This document shows, one piece after another, positions 17,001 through 25,149 of a stretch of DNA of 26,881 nt (position 1 is its first letter; the number at the start of each line of letters is the position of its first letter). Where the stretch lies: the NCBI GenBank assembly GCA_903917505.1, contig CAIXAY010000065.1:1-26881 (forward strand). Reading direction: 5' to 3'. Source of the DNA: an uncultured beta proteobacterium (lineage in GTDB: Bacteria > Pseudomonadota > Gammaproteobacteria > Burkholderiales > Rhodocyclaceae). The notes beneath the pieces are model-generated. The model was not told where the DNA came from and did not search any database. It saw only the letters and a program-made list of their open reading frames with translations. A program made the translations under genes and the position numbers.

Positions 17001-20000
17001 CGTTACGGGCACGATCAACGCGGCCCACCCGAATGCAGGCCGCGTGTACATTTCCACGCAGGGCGGGAACATCACGACCGCGTCGATCGATGCCAACAGC
17101 GTGCAGCTGTACGCCAACGGCGGTTCCAGCATCATTAATGTCGGCGACATCAATGCCTTTGCGCCGAATCCGAACGATATTACGATCAATGCCGACACCA
17201 GCATCACCACCGGCTCGCTCGATGCTCAGTCCATCAGCATCGGCGGCAATTGCTGTACGACCTATCCGTCGATCAGCACCGGTGCGATCGGCAGCCATCT
17301 GCCCGGATACTCCCTCAGCATTTCCGGTTCGTCGATCAACATCGGCGGCCCGATCAACCTCGATAGCGACACCTACGGCGAGACCCTGAATCTCTACGCG
17401 CAGACTGGTGATATCACGATCGCGGGCAACATCACCACCGGACAGGGTGGCGATCAGTACAATCCGATGACTCTCGATGCTGACGCCGGCCAGCTGAAAA
17501 TCAACGGCGGCAACGGCGCGATCAGCACGCTGGACGGCTCCTACCTGAGCCTGCATGCCGGGAATACCTCGACCGCGAACCCGTTCACTTTCGCCATCAT
17601 CGATGCCGGTCCGACCGGCGGGGTGACGGTCGATGCGCCGGCGGGTATCGAGCAAACGGGTTACGGCATCACCGCCGGCACCGTGGCCCTCAGGGCCACT
17701 TCTCCCGGCGCCACGATCAAGAGCGGCGGAAGTTCCCTGACGCTGCACGAGACTACCGACCTGACGATCGAAGCCGGCGGTGCCGTGAATATCCAGCTTA
17801 CCGGCGCCGAGGGTGTCGCGCCCGAACTGACCAACCTCGATATCACGCGCAGCGACAGCAGCGCCCCCTTCCGCCTCGACGATGGCAACTCCAACCAGCT
17901 TAGCAGCACCCAGAGCCTCAGCGTGACCGCCGCCGAAGGCGGGGGTGTCAGCCTGTATCTGAATTCCGGCGAGACAGACACGGGCTTCACCAATTTCCGC
18001 TATCACAATACGGACAGTTCCGGCTCCAACGCCGGCGACATTTACGGCCAGGGGATCTACAGCAACGGCGGCAGGATAAAACTCGTTTCCGATTCGGGCG
18101 GGATCAGCACCGGCAACATTGACAGCAGAGACGGCTGGGGCAACGGCGGCCGCATCTCCCTGCACGCCTATGCCGGCATCGACGTTTCCGACGAGGTCAA
18201 TGCGGGCAACGGTGCGATCAGGCTGAAGGTCGACAGCGGCAATATCAGCAGCAGTGGCTACGGTTTCCTGAGCGCCGACTCGGTGCACGCGAGCGCCGGC
18301 TCCGGCGACATCGGGTCGAGTGGAAGGTGGCTCGACATCAGCGCGAATTCGGTCAAGCTGTACTCCACCACCGCCGGCGAGGGCGCCGGCGGCAATGTGT
18401 ACGCCAACCTCAGCGAAACGAGCCGCGTCAAAATCAACGCCGACAACGGATTCGACGTCACCTCCGACACCAGCCTGAGTTCGCTGTCCATCACGACGCG
18501 CGGCGACGGTAGCGGCGACACTTCCATATCCGCGGCGGGTCAGAATTTCGACATCTTGCGCAATGGAAGCGGCATCGACGTCGGCGCTATGACCTCGCCA
18601 GGCTTTGGCGCCGTGACCTCGGCGACACCGCTCGACAAGTTTTCCCTGACCGTCACCTCCGGCGACATCCATGTCTATGGCACCGGCGCAAATTCAGTAG
18701 CGGCCGATTCGCTGTCCTTCCATGCCGATGGCAATCTGATCCTCGACGGCAGCGATTCGCCTTTGGTGCTGTCGAACGTGCGACAGAACTTTACGGCGAC
18801 GAATGACCTCACGCTGAGCGGCGCGGCGAGCATCAGCGCCTCCGGCGCGCAATCCTTCAGCGCCGGCAGGGATTTGTCCGTGACCGCCGGCGCCGGCGGC
18901 GGCGAAACGATATCGATCAGCAACACCGGCAGCGGCGACCAGATGTTCAGTGCGGCGCGCAACCTCACCCTGACCGGCGGTTCCAGCAGCAACGAGACGC
19001 TCAGCGTGAGCAACACAGGCGGCGGCAATCAGAGCTTCACCAGCCAGAACGGCAATATCGCCCTGTCCGGGGGATCCGGCGACGGCGCAACGCTCAGCGT
19101 CGTCAACGCGGGCGGCGGCAACCAGAGCTTCACCAGCCAGAATGGCAATATCGCTTTGTCCGGCGGATCCGGCAGCGGCGCGACGCTCAGCGTGAGCAAC
19201 GCGGAGGGCGGCAATCAGACCTTCACCAGCCAGAACGGCAATATCAGCATCAGCGGCGGCGGCGATTCCAGTTGGGTTGACATCAGCACAAGCGGCGGCA
19301 CCCAGACGCTTACGGCGTCTGGTGAGGGGAGCCAAATCATCCTCACGGGCGGCGGCGTCGAGGAGACGGCAGGCGCCTTCGTGCACTTGGCCCAGAACTC
19401 GGACGGCGGGCAATTGCTGACCGCGACGGGTGGCATTACGTTTACGGGCGGTGACAGCGACGGAAGTTACGTCGCCGTGCAGAACAACGGCAGCGGCCGG
19501 CAGCAGATCGGCGAAGCATTCTGGTTCGCTAACACGACGCCGAGCGTTACCCTGCAGGGCGGGACCGGAACCGGTTCCTACGTGCTGCTGCAGTCGGCCG
19601 GCGAACAATGGGTCACGCCGGTGGTTTCGATTAGCGTGCTGGGCGGCAGCGGTGACGGTTCGTATGCACTGATCAATGGTACCCAAACTGGAAATTACGG
19701 ACAAAATCAGTTGATAGGGCATCCCGGATGGACCTATACCGACCAGTCTCCGTACAGTCCGTATATTTCTGGGGATTACCGTTACGACACGCCGTCGAGC
19801 ATCACGGTCACCGCGGGTTCGGGCTCGAACGCCTATGCGGAAATTTCCGCAAGCGGGCAGCAAAGCGTGTATTCGACCGGCACGATCACGTTGACGGGCA
19901 GTGCGGCCGATGGCGCCTACGCGCGGATCACCGGCGCCGGCCAGGATATCCGCAGCGGCGACATGCTCAGCTTGCTTGCCGGCAGCGGCGATGGCGCCGA

Positions 20001-22068
20001 TGCGCTGATCGTTTCCAGCGGCGCCAATCTGCAATACATCGCTGCCGGTTCGCTGACGCTGACTGCGGGTGGCGACGGCGCCTATCTTAAGAGCGCCTCG
20101 GCGCGCATTGTTTCCGGCGGCGACCAGCAGTTCGGGGATGCCTGGGCAGAGACCTCTGTCGGGGATACGGTCCTGACCGCCGGTTCCGGTCCGAATTCCG
20201 TCGCCGAGATCTTCGCGACCGGTTCGCAGAATCTGACCTTCGGCGACCTGACCCTGCGAGGCGGCAGCGGCGATGGTGCAGCGGCTTCGATAGCGTCCGA
20301 TGCGACGCAGACCATTTCCGCCAATACGGTCGCATTGGCCGGCGGCAGCACACGCGGCGCGGACGCCTTCATCACCGCCGCGAGCGATCAGACCATAAAT
20401 GCCGGCGACACCAGCCTGACCGGCGGCAGCGGCACCGCGGCTGGCGATGCGCGCGCCTACATCACGAATTCGGCGGGTGTGCAGTACCTCAGCGTCAGCG
20501 ACTTGCACGTCACCAGCGGCGCCGATTATGGCGCGGCGACTATCAGTACCCAGGGCTCGGCGCAGACTATTTATGCCAATGATATCTCTGTCGCCGCCGG
20601 CGAAGGCGCCAACAACGGCGGCCCCGTATTCGCCAGCATCGATAGCGCCGGGACGCAGGCCATCTCGGCAAATTCCGTCGAAGTCAACAACCAGTACGCA
20701 CCGGGCATGCTGCGCATCCATTCGGCTGGCGCCCAGTCCATCAGCACCTGGGGCGCAATCAGCGTGCTGGCCTCTGCCGGGGACGCCCAGATCGACAGCG
20801 GGGCTACCCAGTCCATAAGCGCCAGCAGCGGTTCGCTGACCATCCAGGCGCTCGGCGGATCGGGCTCGGCGCGTGTCACGACGCCGGGCGCACAGACCAT
20901 CAGCACCTGGGGTGCGATCGACGTCCAGGCTTCCACGGGGGATGCCGAGATCGGCAGTGGGGCGACCCAGATCATCAGCGCCAGCAACGGTTCGCTGCGC
21001 ATTCAGGCGCTCGGGGGATCGGGCTCGGCGAGCGTCACGACGCCCGCTGCCCAGTCGATCGAAACGCGCTATGTCGAGGTGAGCACACAGTCCGGGGCGA
21101 CCGGTAATGCAGAACTCACTGCCGGCAGCCAGCTGATTCATACGACCAACGGTAGCGCCGGCGCGAACGGCAGTCTGTACGTCGCGGCCCTGGGCAGCGG
21201 CACGGCGCAGATCGTCAGCGGTGGCGGCCAAGTGCTCGAAATCGACTACCCGGAATTGATGCAGGGCAGTCGCGACGGGCGCATCACCGTCGGCGACGCC
21301 GGTGCGACAGGCCACTCGCTGATCAGCGCTGTCGATCAGGATGTCTTCGCGCGTTCGATCACCGTCCTCGGCGGATCGGGCTCGGGCGCAACGGCCGAGA
21401 TCAACGTCTCCGGTGTGCAGACCGTCAGCTTGGTGAGTTCGACCGCCACGTCCGGCGCTGGCCTGACGCTGCTCGGCGGTTCTGGCAGCGGCAGCAGCGC
21501 GCTGATCGACCCGGCCATTCAGAACATCGTATCCAACGGCGACATCAGCGTCACCGGCGGCAGCGGTTCCGGTAGCGTCGGCGGCATCATCGGCAGCGGC
21601 GACCAAACCGTTCTGGTCACCTCGGGTGGCGCCAACAGCATTGACGTGATGGGCGGCGGTGGCGCCAGCGCGTTCGGCCAGATCACCACCACGGGCTATA
21701 TCCAGCGCATGGGCACGAGCGGCGGCATTGTTCTCAACCCAGGTGGCGGAGCCAACGGCGACGCGATCATCGGCGCTAGCGGAGCCAACTCGCAGAGTCT
21801 TGTCGTCTGCAGCACCGGCAGCTGCAGCTTCGCCTCGATCGCGAGCAACCCGTTCATCAACCCCGCCACCGAAGTCGGCGTTTTCGCCAATCCGATTACG
21901 GGGCAACTCTCGGATGTCACGGTCGCGACAGGCGGCGCTCCCCCGCCGGGTACGACCTCAACGTTGCCGATCGACATCACCTCGCTGTTGCTGTGGAACC
22001 CGACGCTGGAGATGTCGGAAGACGATACTGACAACTACTTCTGGCGGCGTTGGCCGGTGTGTCGCTGA
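13753..22068 (+). CDS. Giant filamentous-haemagglutinin-like TpsA exoprotein, main body
   Basis: Body of the secreted TpsA adhesin: 2,771 residues from the GTG at 13753. Homologous coding really continues upstream to 13609, and joined with the N-terminal part the protein would have about 3,083 residues. The first 120 residues are typical of FHA-like proteins: GGGAIRVGGDWHG, GDGGKIVVWSDGDTRYFG, GGSAEVSGKGSLIF and GKAGNLLLDPLDLYI. The rest is Gly/Ser/Thr/Ala-rich strand repeats expected to form a right-handed beta-helix. From about 18880 the repeats become regular (GGSGxGA, AQxIS), with two near-identical tandem blocks. Cysteines are only nine, mostly in close pairs. The C-terminus (IDITSLLLWNPTLEMSEDD to WRRWPVCR) has no autotransporter barrel, as expected for TPS. 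Its stop overlaps the FecR-like start. On its own it lacks a signal peptide, so as assembled it could not be exported. Confidence 0.9.
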   Translation: MLGEKVVLAGNASLDVSGAAGGGAIRVGGDWHGANALVQNAQSTFVGSDVNLKADAGVQGDGGKIVVWSDGDTRYFGKLSAQGGANGGDGGSAEVSGKGSLIFNGGANLGAAKGKAGNLLLDPLDLYIDSAGGLNPSIIDESTDFPDNAVTVSPATLEAIVGNVTLYASHDMRFNSAVALTGASQGLTASAGNDLQIGASITTSGGAVSLAAGRNVQIGAGITTSGGAVSLAAGGNLTAFAASPIATAGGNVTLSAQTISAAPLSIAAGAGSAGATTSVGGLTLGAVAGGSVAMTSAGSVNVGPVTSVGALSLASLGGSETVASVSAAGAVTLNSAAGLSVGTIDTGGGNLTLAGASGISAAAITTHGGNLSATSTGGGLSDVSTIDTRAAAGPDGGVSIQAAATTNTGSIRAGSADISISGSDLSSTGAALDTTGNVFLTASAGSISNFTVNNANSITASATNNADRSDASVTLYSDFVLNATAISANTTHCTSSSDCNGAMVSLTGAEGVNVGTVTANAPATTYSGWTPQYQVRYRSVTIDGGNGPILAMSPASQITATDVSLQTNQYSGSGIGSVALPINVDAERNLTLKPNGDFSVVLNGSGPIQLDIQPGVAASGTYAGTLTKSGQIDLSLMADDTTVTASNFAITGGFDTMVYRAWPSISLSVPNGSLVASNVAVPKGDQVGFANTTEGPTGIIDMSVNLSADNNLTVGSFTREAGAYPKSTTFAAANGNVTIGSVAANADDVVVTSNAGSILATSDTSAVEIASTGNISLTAKSIGTAGFAHPLDLAGGTINLTSTDAAGYIGSSGAANPVTAATTMLTVDAAGKFNVDTLATDLYNLTVRASPTGVGSAGMAQVTSGSADRTIYGFASDGTGFTLGSAIPGHWGAPATQFAGGGTLDFTAKSGNVTLDGINFAASGGNLTVRANQPATGAITQTGGSELDLGSGILTLRADGPVVLDAANLGGLSASNASSNANGCLFGYLCGVGSFTSSALTDPALPNPTTFTVVSRGPISTGDLAADNINFTAYSGGIATGNISGLTGAATSVTLRTDSGLGGDIRTTTIEAGSTTLQAAGDVVTGTINAAHPNAGRVYISTQGGNITTASIDANSVQLYANGGSSIINVGDINAFAPNPNDITINADTSITTGSLDAQSISIGGNCCTTYPSISTGAIGSHLPGYSLSISGSSINIGGPINLDSDTYGETLNLYAQTGDITIAGNITTGQGGDQYNPMTLDADAGQLKINGGNGAISTLDGSYLSLHAGNTSTANPFTFAIIDAGPTGGVTVDAPAGIEQTGYGITAGTVALRATSPGATIKSGGSSLTLHETTDLTIEAGGAVNIQLTGAEGVAPELTNLDITRSDSSAPFRLDDGNSNQLSSTQSLSVTAAEGGGVSLYLNSGETDTGFTNFRYHNTDSSGSNAGDIYGQGIYSNGGRIKLVSDSGGISTGNIDSRDGWGNGGRISLHAYAGIDVSDEVNAGNGAIRLKVDSGNISSSGYGFLSADSVHASAGSGDIGSSGRWLDISANSVKLYSTTAGEGAGGNVYANLSETSRVKINADNGFDVTSDTSLSSLSITTRGDGSGDTSISAAGQNFDILRNGSGIDVGAMTSPGFGAVTSATPLDKFSLTVTSGDIHVYGTGANSVAADSLSFHADGNLILDGSDSPLVLSNVRQNFTATNDLTLSGAASISASGAQSFSAGRDLSVTAGAGGGETISISNTGSGDQMFSAARNLTLTGGSSSNETLSVSNTGGGNQSFTSQNGNIALSGGSGDGATLSVVNAGGGNQSFTSQNGNIALSGGSGSGATLSVSNAEGGNQTFTSQNGNISISGGGDSSWVDISTSGGTQTLTASGEGSQIILTGGGVEETAGAFVHLAQNSDGGQLLTATGGITFTGGDSDGSYVAVQNNGSGRQQIGEAFWFANTTPSVTLQGGTGTGSYVLLQSAGEQWVTPVVSISVLGGSGDGSYALINGTQTGNYGQNQLIGHPGWTYTDQSPYSPYISGDYRYDTPSSITVTAGSGSNAYAEISASGQQSVYSTGTITLTGSAADGAYARITGAGQDIRSGDMLSLLAGSGDGADALIVSSGANLQYIAAGSLTLTAGGDGAYLKSASARIVSGGDQQFGDAWAETSVGDTVLTAGSGPNSVAEIFATGSQNLTFGDLTLRGGSGDGAAASIASDATQTISANTVALAGGSTRGADAFITAASDQTINAGDTSLTGGSGTAAGDARAYITNSAGVQYLSVSDLHVTSGADYGAATISTQGSAQTIYANDISVAAGEGANNGGPVFASIDSAGTQAISANSVEVNNQYAPGMLRIHSAGAQSISTWGAISVLASAGDAQIDSGATQSISASSGSLTIQALGGSGSARVTTPGAQTISTWGAIDVQASTGDAEIGSGATQIISASNGSLRIQALGGSGSASVTTPAAQSIETRYVEVSTQSGATGNAELTAGSQLIHTTNGSAGANGSLYVAALGSGTAQIVSGGGQVLEIDYPELMQGSRDGRITVGDAGATGHSLISAVDQDVFARSITVLGGSGSGATAEINVSGVQTVSLVSSTATSGAGLTLLGGSGSGSSALIDPAIQNIVSNGDISVTGGSGSGSVGGIIGSGDQTVLVTSGGANSIDVMGGGGASAFGQITTTGYIQRMGTSGGIVLNPGGGANGDAIIGASGANSQSLVVCSTGSCSFASIASNPFINPATEVGVFANPITGQLSDVTVATGGAPPPGTTSTLPIDITSLLLWNPTLEMSEDDTDNYFWRRWPVCR
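19003..19281 (+). repeat. 93-bp (31-residue) tandem repeat, three copies
   Basis: Units at 19003-19095, 19096-19188 and 19189-19281 each begin SVSN/SVVN and contain GGNQSFTSQNGNIALSGGSG. The first two are nearly identical at the DNA level and the third diverges in its last third. The repeat is a multiple of three and lies wholly in frame within tpsA, so copy-number change would lengthen or shorten the fibre without frameshift. Confidence 0.85.
20728..21045 (+). repeat. 159-bp (53-residue) tandem repeat, two copies
   Basis: Units at 20728-20886 and 20887-21045 encode GAQSISTWGAISV and GAQTISTWGAIDV, then ASxGDAxIxSGATQxISAS, then SLxIQALGGSGSAxVTTP. They have the same length and strong nucleotide similarity. 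A third start (AAQSIE) follows but diverges at once. The repeat is in frame in tpsA. Confidence 0.85.
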
Positions 22069-23438
22069 TGAATACCATTGCCAATTGTTCATTGCGCCGG
22101 ATCGTGCTCGCGGCGTATCTCGGCCTCGGCCTCGGCACCGCCCTCGCGCAGGATGTGGGCGAAATCGTCTATGTCCAAGGCGTCACCAGCGCCCAGCGCC
22201 CGGGCAGCGAAGCGCGCTTCCTGTCCAAGGGCGATGGCATCGCCCAGGGCGAGGTCATCAACACCAGCGAACGCGGCTATGCGGTGCTGGGCTTGAAGGA
22301 CGGCAGCAAGCTGACGCTGCGTTCGAACACCGCGTTTGCGGTCAACGAACTCAACCAGCAGCCGGGCAGTGAGAGCCTGGTCATGAACTTGCTGCGCGGC
22401 GGCTTGCGCGTGTTCACCGGGCTGATCAGCAAGGCCCGCCCGACGGCCGCCAGCCTGACGACCGTGACCGCCACCATCGGCATTCGCGGCACCGAGTTCG
22501 ACGCCCGCCTGTGCGGCCCGGACTGCGCGCGCGAAGCGGAATTTGCGCGCCCGGCGCCGGGTGCCGCGCCGCAGGACCTGGTCGTGGCGCGCGTCGTGCA
22601 GACCGGCGGCGAGACTTCCGCCGTGGCCGCCAACGGCAGCGCCCGGGCGCTGGCGCCCGGCGCCGCGCTGTTCAATGGCGAACGCGTGCACACCGGCGCC
22701 GATTCGTACGCGGTGCTGGCCTTCCGCGACCAGAGCAAGATGACGCTCATCGAAAAAACCGAAATGAACCTCGAGGACGTGCGCACGGCGGGCCTGGCCG
22801 AGCAGGGCAATTTCGTGGTGCGGCTGCTGGCCGGCGGCCTGCGCGCTTTCACCGGCCTGATCGGCAAGGCCAACCGCAGCCACGTGAAGTTCATCACCCC
22901 GACGGCGACCATCGGCATTCGCGGCACCGGCATCGATATACGGCTGCAACCCGACGGCACTTTCCTTTACACCTGGAGCGGCAGCGCCACGCTCGATGCC
23001 GGCGGCCAGGAAATCGTCGTCGACAGCGACCACGCCGGTGTTTTCGTTTCAGCGGGCAACCTGCTGCAACTGCTCGAGTCGGTGCCGCCGTCCTTCTTCA
23101 GCGAACATGCGCCGCGCCCGGATAATGTCCCGGTGAATTTCGACGAACTGTTCGCCGTGCAGATCAATGGCGAGGTCGTGCCCGGCCTGTATGTCGGCGT
23201 GCGCAAGGGCAACGTCAATATCGTCTCGGCGAGCGGCTTCTTCATCGATCTCGGGCCGTTCGAGGCGGGCTTGCTGGCCGAAGGCGGCGACCATCCGATA
23301 CACATCGAGCCCTTGCCGGGCTTCCTGTTCAGCGACCCCTTCCCCCTCCCCGATGACGACGATTTCCGTCCCATGCGCCTGATCGAACTTTACGGTCCGG
23401 GAGGGCTTTCGGCGAATGGTCAATGTCTATTAAGGTAG
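22068..23438 (+). CDS. Exported protein with two FecR domains, TPS-associated
   Basis: 456-residue protein with a Sec signal peptide (1-28, ending ALAQ) and two homologous FecR-type domains: about 30-150 with LLRGGLRVFTGLI (108-120) and TATIGIRGTEF (134-144), and about 190-330 with LLAGGLRAFTGLI (253-265) and TATIGIRGTGI (279-289). They look like an internal duplication. A CGPDC pair (149-153) follows the first. The C-terminal 120 residues are of unknown type. It has no transmembrane helix after the signal peptide and no sigma-factor gene next to it, so it is not a classical FecR signal transducer. Its ATG shares one base with the tpsA stop (TGATG), implying coupled translation. It lies between tpsA and tpsB, suggesting a periplasmic helper or co-secreted partner; the exact role is not known. 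Confidence 0.88.
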   Translation: MNTIANCSLRRIVLAAYLGLGLGTALAQDVGEIVYVQGVTSAQRPGSEARFLSKGDGIAQGEVINTSERGYAVLGLKDGSKLTLRSNTAFAVNELNQQPGSESLVMNLLRGGLRVFTGLISKARPTAASLTTVTATIGIRGTEFDARLCGPDCAREAEFARPAPGAAPQDLVVARVVQTGGETSAVAANGSARALAPGAALFNGERVHTGADSYAVLAFRDQSKMTLIEKTEMNLEDVRTAGLAEQGNFVVRLLAGGLRAFTGLIGKANRSHVKFITPTATIGIRGTGIDIRLQPDGTFLYTWSGSATLDAGGQEIVVDSDHAGVFVSAGNLLQLLESVPPSFFSEHAPRPDNVPVNFDELFAVQINGEVVPGLYVGVRKGNVNIVSASGFFIDLGPFEAGLLAEGGDHPIHIEPLPGFLFSDPFPLPDDDDFRPMRLIELYGPGGLSANGQCLLR

Positions 23439-23443
23439 GTTTT

Positions 23444-25096
23444 ATGCGAATGCCATCATCCGCGCTGCTGCGCGCCGCACCTCTGGCCTGCCTGACGGCG
23501 CTGGCGGCCTTCGCTGCCGCGCCGGCGGCGGCGCAAAGTGCCGTGCCGAGCGCAGCGCAGGGGCCAGGGGCGGCGGATGTCCTGCTCGACGTCAAGCGCT
23601 TCGAGATCGTCGGCAGCAATCCGCTGTCGGATGCGGAAACCGCAGCCGCATTGGCGCCGCATCTCGGCGTGCATCGCAGCCTGGCCACCCTGGAGGCCGC
23701 GGCGACGGCGCTCGAAGCCCGCCTGCGCGAGCGCGGCTTCTCGTTCCACCGGGTCATCGTTCCGGCGCAGAAACCCGCTGCCGGCGCGGTCAAGCTGGAG
23801 ATCCTGCAATTCCCGCTGGCCTCGGTCGCGGTCGTCGGCAACCAGTTCTTCTCGGCCGACAATATCCGCCGCAGCTTGCCCGGACTCGCCCCCGGAACGA
23901 CTCCCGACGTGCTCGAGATTTCGAGCGAGCTTGGCCTCGCCGCCGAACATCCGTCCAAGCGCGTCGCCATCGTCCTCAAGGAAAGCACCACGGCCGACGC
24001 GCTCGATGCCGACATCCGGGTGCACGACGTCGCGCCGGAACAGTTCTTCACCAGCTTCACCGCCAACACCCGCGACGAATACAACACCAACAACCTGAGC
24101 ACCGGTTACACGCGCCTGACCGTCGGCTACCAGAACGCCAATCTCTTCGATCGCGATCATGTGCTGACGGCTTCGTACACGACCTCGCCCGAGCATCCCG
24201 AGCGCGTCAGCCAGTACGGCGCGTTTTACTGGATCCCGCTCTACGGTTACGCCACCAGCCTGCAGCTTTACTACACGCACTCGGACGTGCGCACTGGCGC
24301 CATCGGCCTCGGGGCGTCGTCGTTCAACGTCAGCGGCACGGGCGATTTCGCCGGCCTGCGCCTGACGCATTCGCTGCCGAAGTACGGCGCCGTCACGCAG
24401 AATGTCGCACTGGCTTTCGACGATCGCTATTTCAAGAACGATGTCGGGGTCGCGGACGTCGCGCTGCCGCCGGCCCCGGTGCGCAGCCAACCGCTGTCGT
24501 TGCGCTACACGGCGCGCCTGGACCAGGACTGGGGCGGCGTCGGCGCCTACGCCGAGCCGCTGAGCAACGTCGGCGGCGGTCACGCCAATTCGGACACCGA
24601 TTACGACATCGCCCGCCCCGGCGCCAAGAAGAACTGGAGCGCCTTCCGCTACGGCATCGACGCCAACTATGCGCTCGGCAACTGGGGTCTCGTGGCGCGT
24701 CTGCGTGGACAGGAGACCAACTCCGAACTTATCCCCGGCGAGCAGTTCGGCCTGGGCGGCGTCGCTTCGGTGCGCGGCCTGCGCGACCGCGAAATTGGCG
24801 GCGACCGCGGCTACACCCTGAACCTCGAGGCCCTCGGTCCGTCGCTGGCGGGCGGGGTGCGTCCGCTGTTCTTCTTCGATTGCGGCAGCGCCCGGGTGCT
24901 GAACGCGCAACCCGACGCGATCAGCCGCGAATCGGCGTCAAGCATCGGCATCGGCATGCGCGGCAACTGGGATCGCCGGCTCGACGTCTCGGCCGATCTG
25001 GCCTATGTGCTCAACGGCATCGCATCGACGGACAGTGTTGCCGGCACGCCGGCCGGCCATATCAAGCTGTTGTTCGCGGCCTTCTACCGCTTCTGA
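23444..25096 (+). CDS. TpsB outer-membrane transporter (ShlB/FhaC/HecB family)
   Basis: Outer-membrane 16-strand pore that secretes the TpsA partner, 550 residues. It has a signal peptide (1-31, ending AAAQ), two POTRA domains (about 48-122 and 123-193, the latter with VAVVGNQFFSADNI), and a beta-barrel from about 198 to the terminal phenylalanine F550. The signature plug loop VRGLRD (443-448) with the conserved arginine R444, plus GDRGY (453-457) and the FFFDCG strand (477-481), identify the family. The ATG at 23444 is preferred over one at 23423 because AAGGTAGG lies just before it and overlaps the FecR-like stop codon, leaving a 5-nt gap. It should pair with the TpsA encoded upstream. Confidence 0.95.
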   Translation: MRMPSSALLRAAPLACLTALAAFAAAPAAAQSAVPSAAQGPGAADVLLDVKRFEIVGSNPLSDAETAAALAPHLGVHRSLATLEAAATALEARLRERGFSFHRVIVPAQKPAAGAVKLEILQFPLASVAVVGNQFFSADNIRRSLPGLAPGTTPDVLEISSELGLAAEHPSKRVAIVLKESTTADALDADIRVHDVAPEQFFTSFTANTRDEYNTNNLSTGYTRLTVGYQNANLFDRDHVLTASYTTSPEHPERVSQYGAFYWIPLYGYATSLQLYYTHSDVRTGAIGLGASSFNVSGTGDFAGLRLTHSLPKYGAVTQNVALAFDDRYFKNDVGVADVALPPAPVRSQPLSLRYTARLDQDWGGVGAYAEPLSNVGGGHANSDTDYDIARPGAKKNWSAFRYGIDANYALGNWGLVARLRGQETNSELIPGEQFGLGGVASVRGLRDREIGGDRGYTLNLEALGPSLAGGVRPLFFFDCGSARVLNAQPDAISRESASSIGIGMRGNWDRRLDVSADLAYVLNGIASTDSVAGTPAGHIKLLFAAFYRF

Positions 25097-25149
25097 ACGA
25101 CGCTCTCACAGCGCCGGGGCGTGCCTGAGCGGCCGATCCCGGCAGCTGC

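Larger units (their letters stand above)
18880..21780 (+). repeat. Degenerate Gly/Ser-rich coil-repeat array in TpsA
   Basis: About 950 residues are built from repeats of roughly 25-35 residues. They follow a pattern of a Gln-containing strand (xQxIxA, NQSF), a second strand (ISVxAGSG or ITLTGGSG), then a GGSGDGA/GGSGSGA turn and an AxI strand. Examples lie near 19650, 19990, 20270, 20420, 21370, 21480 and 21560. Boundaries are approximate. This periodicity fits successive turns of a beta-helix. Confidence 0.7.

Noticed and set aside
16081..18672. An 863-codon open frame on the minus strand opposite tpsA
   Set aside because: It has the same antisense-of-GC-rich-codons effect and no signal, motif or ribosome site that supports a real gene.
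19003..21045. CRISPR-like regular repeats
   Set aside because: The repeats are in-frame protein-coding units directly abutting each other. There are no unique spacers of constant length and no cas genes nearby.
18694..21906. A 1,070-codon open frame on the minus strand, opposite the adhesin repeats
   Set aside because: It mirrors GGC/AGC-rich repeat codons of tpsA. Its protein is compositionally biased (Ala/Arg/Asp/Gly), has no recognisable domain, and lies fully inside a well-supported gene.
22068..23438. Classical FecR anti-sigma/iron-signalling regulator
   Set aside because: There is no adjacent ECF sigma factor or TonB-dependent receptor and no single transmembrane helix with a cytoplasmic N-terminal domain. 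It has a cleavable signal peptide instead.
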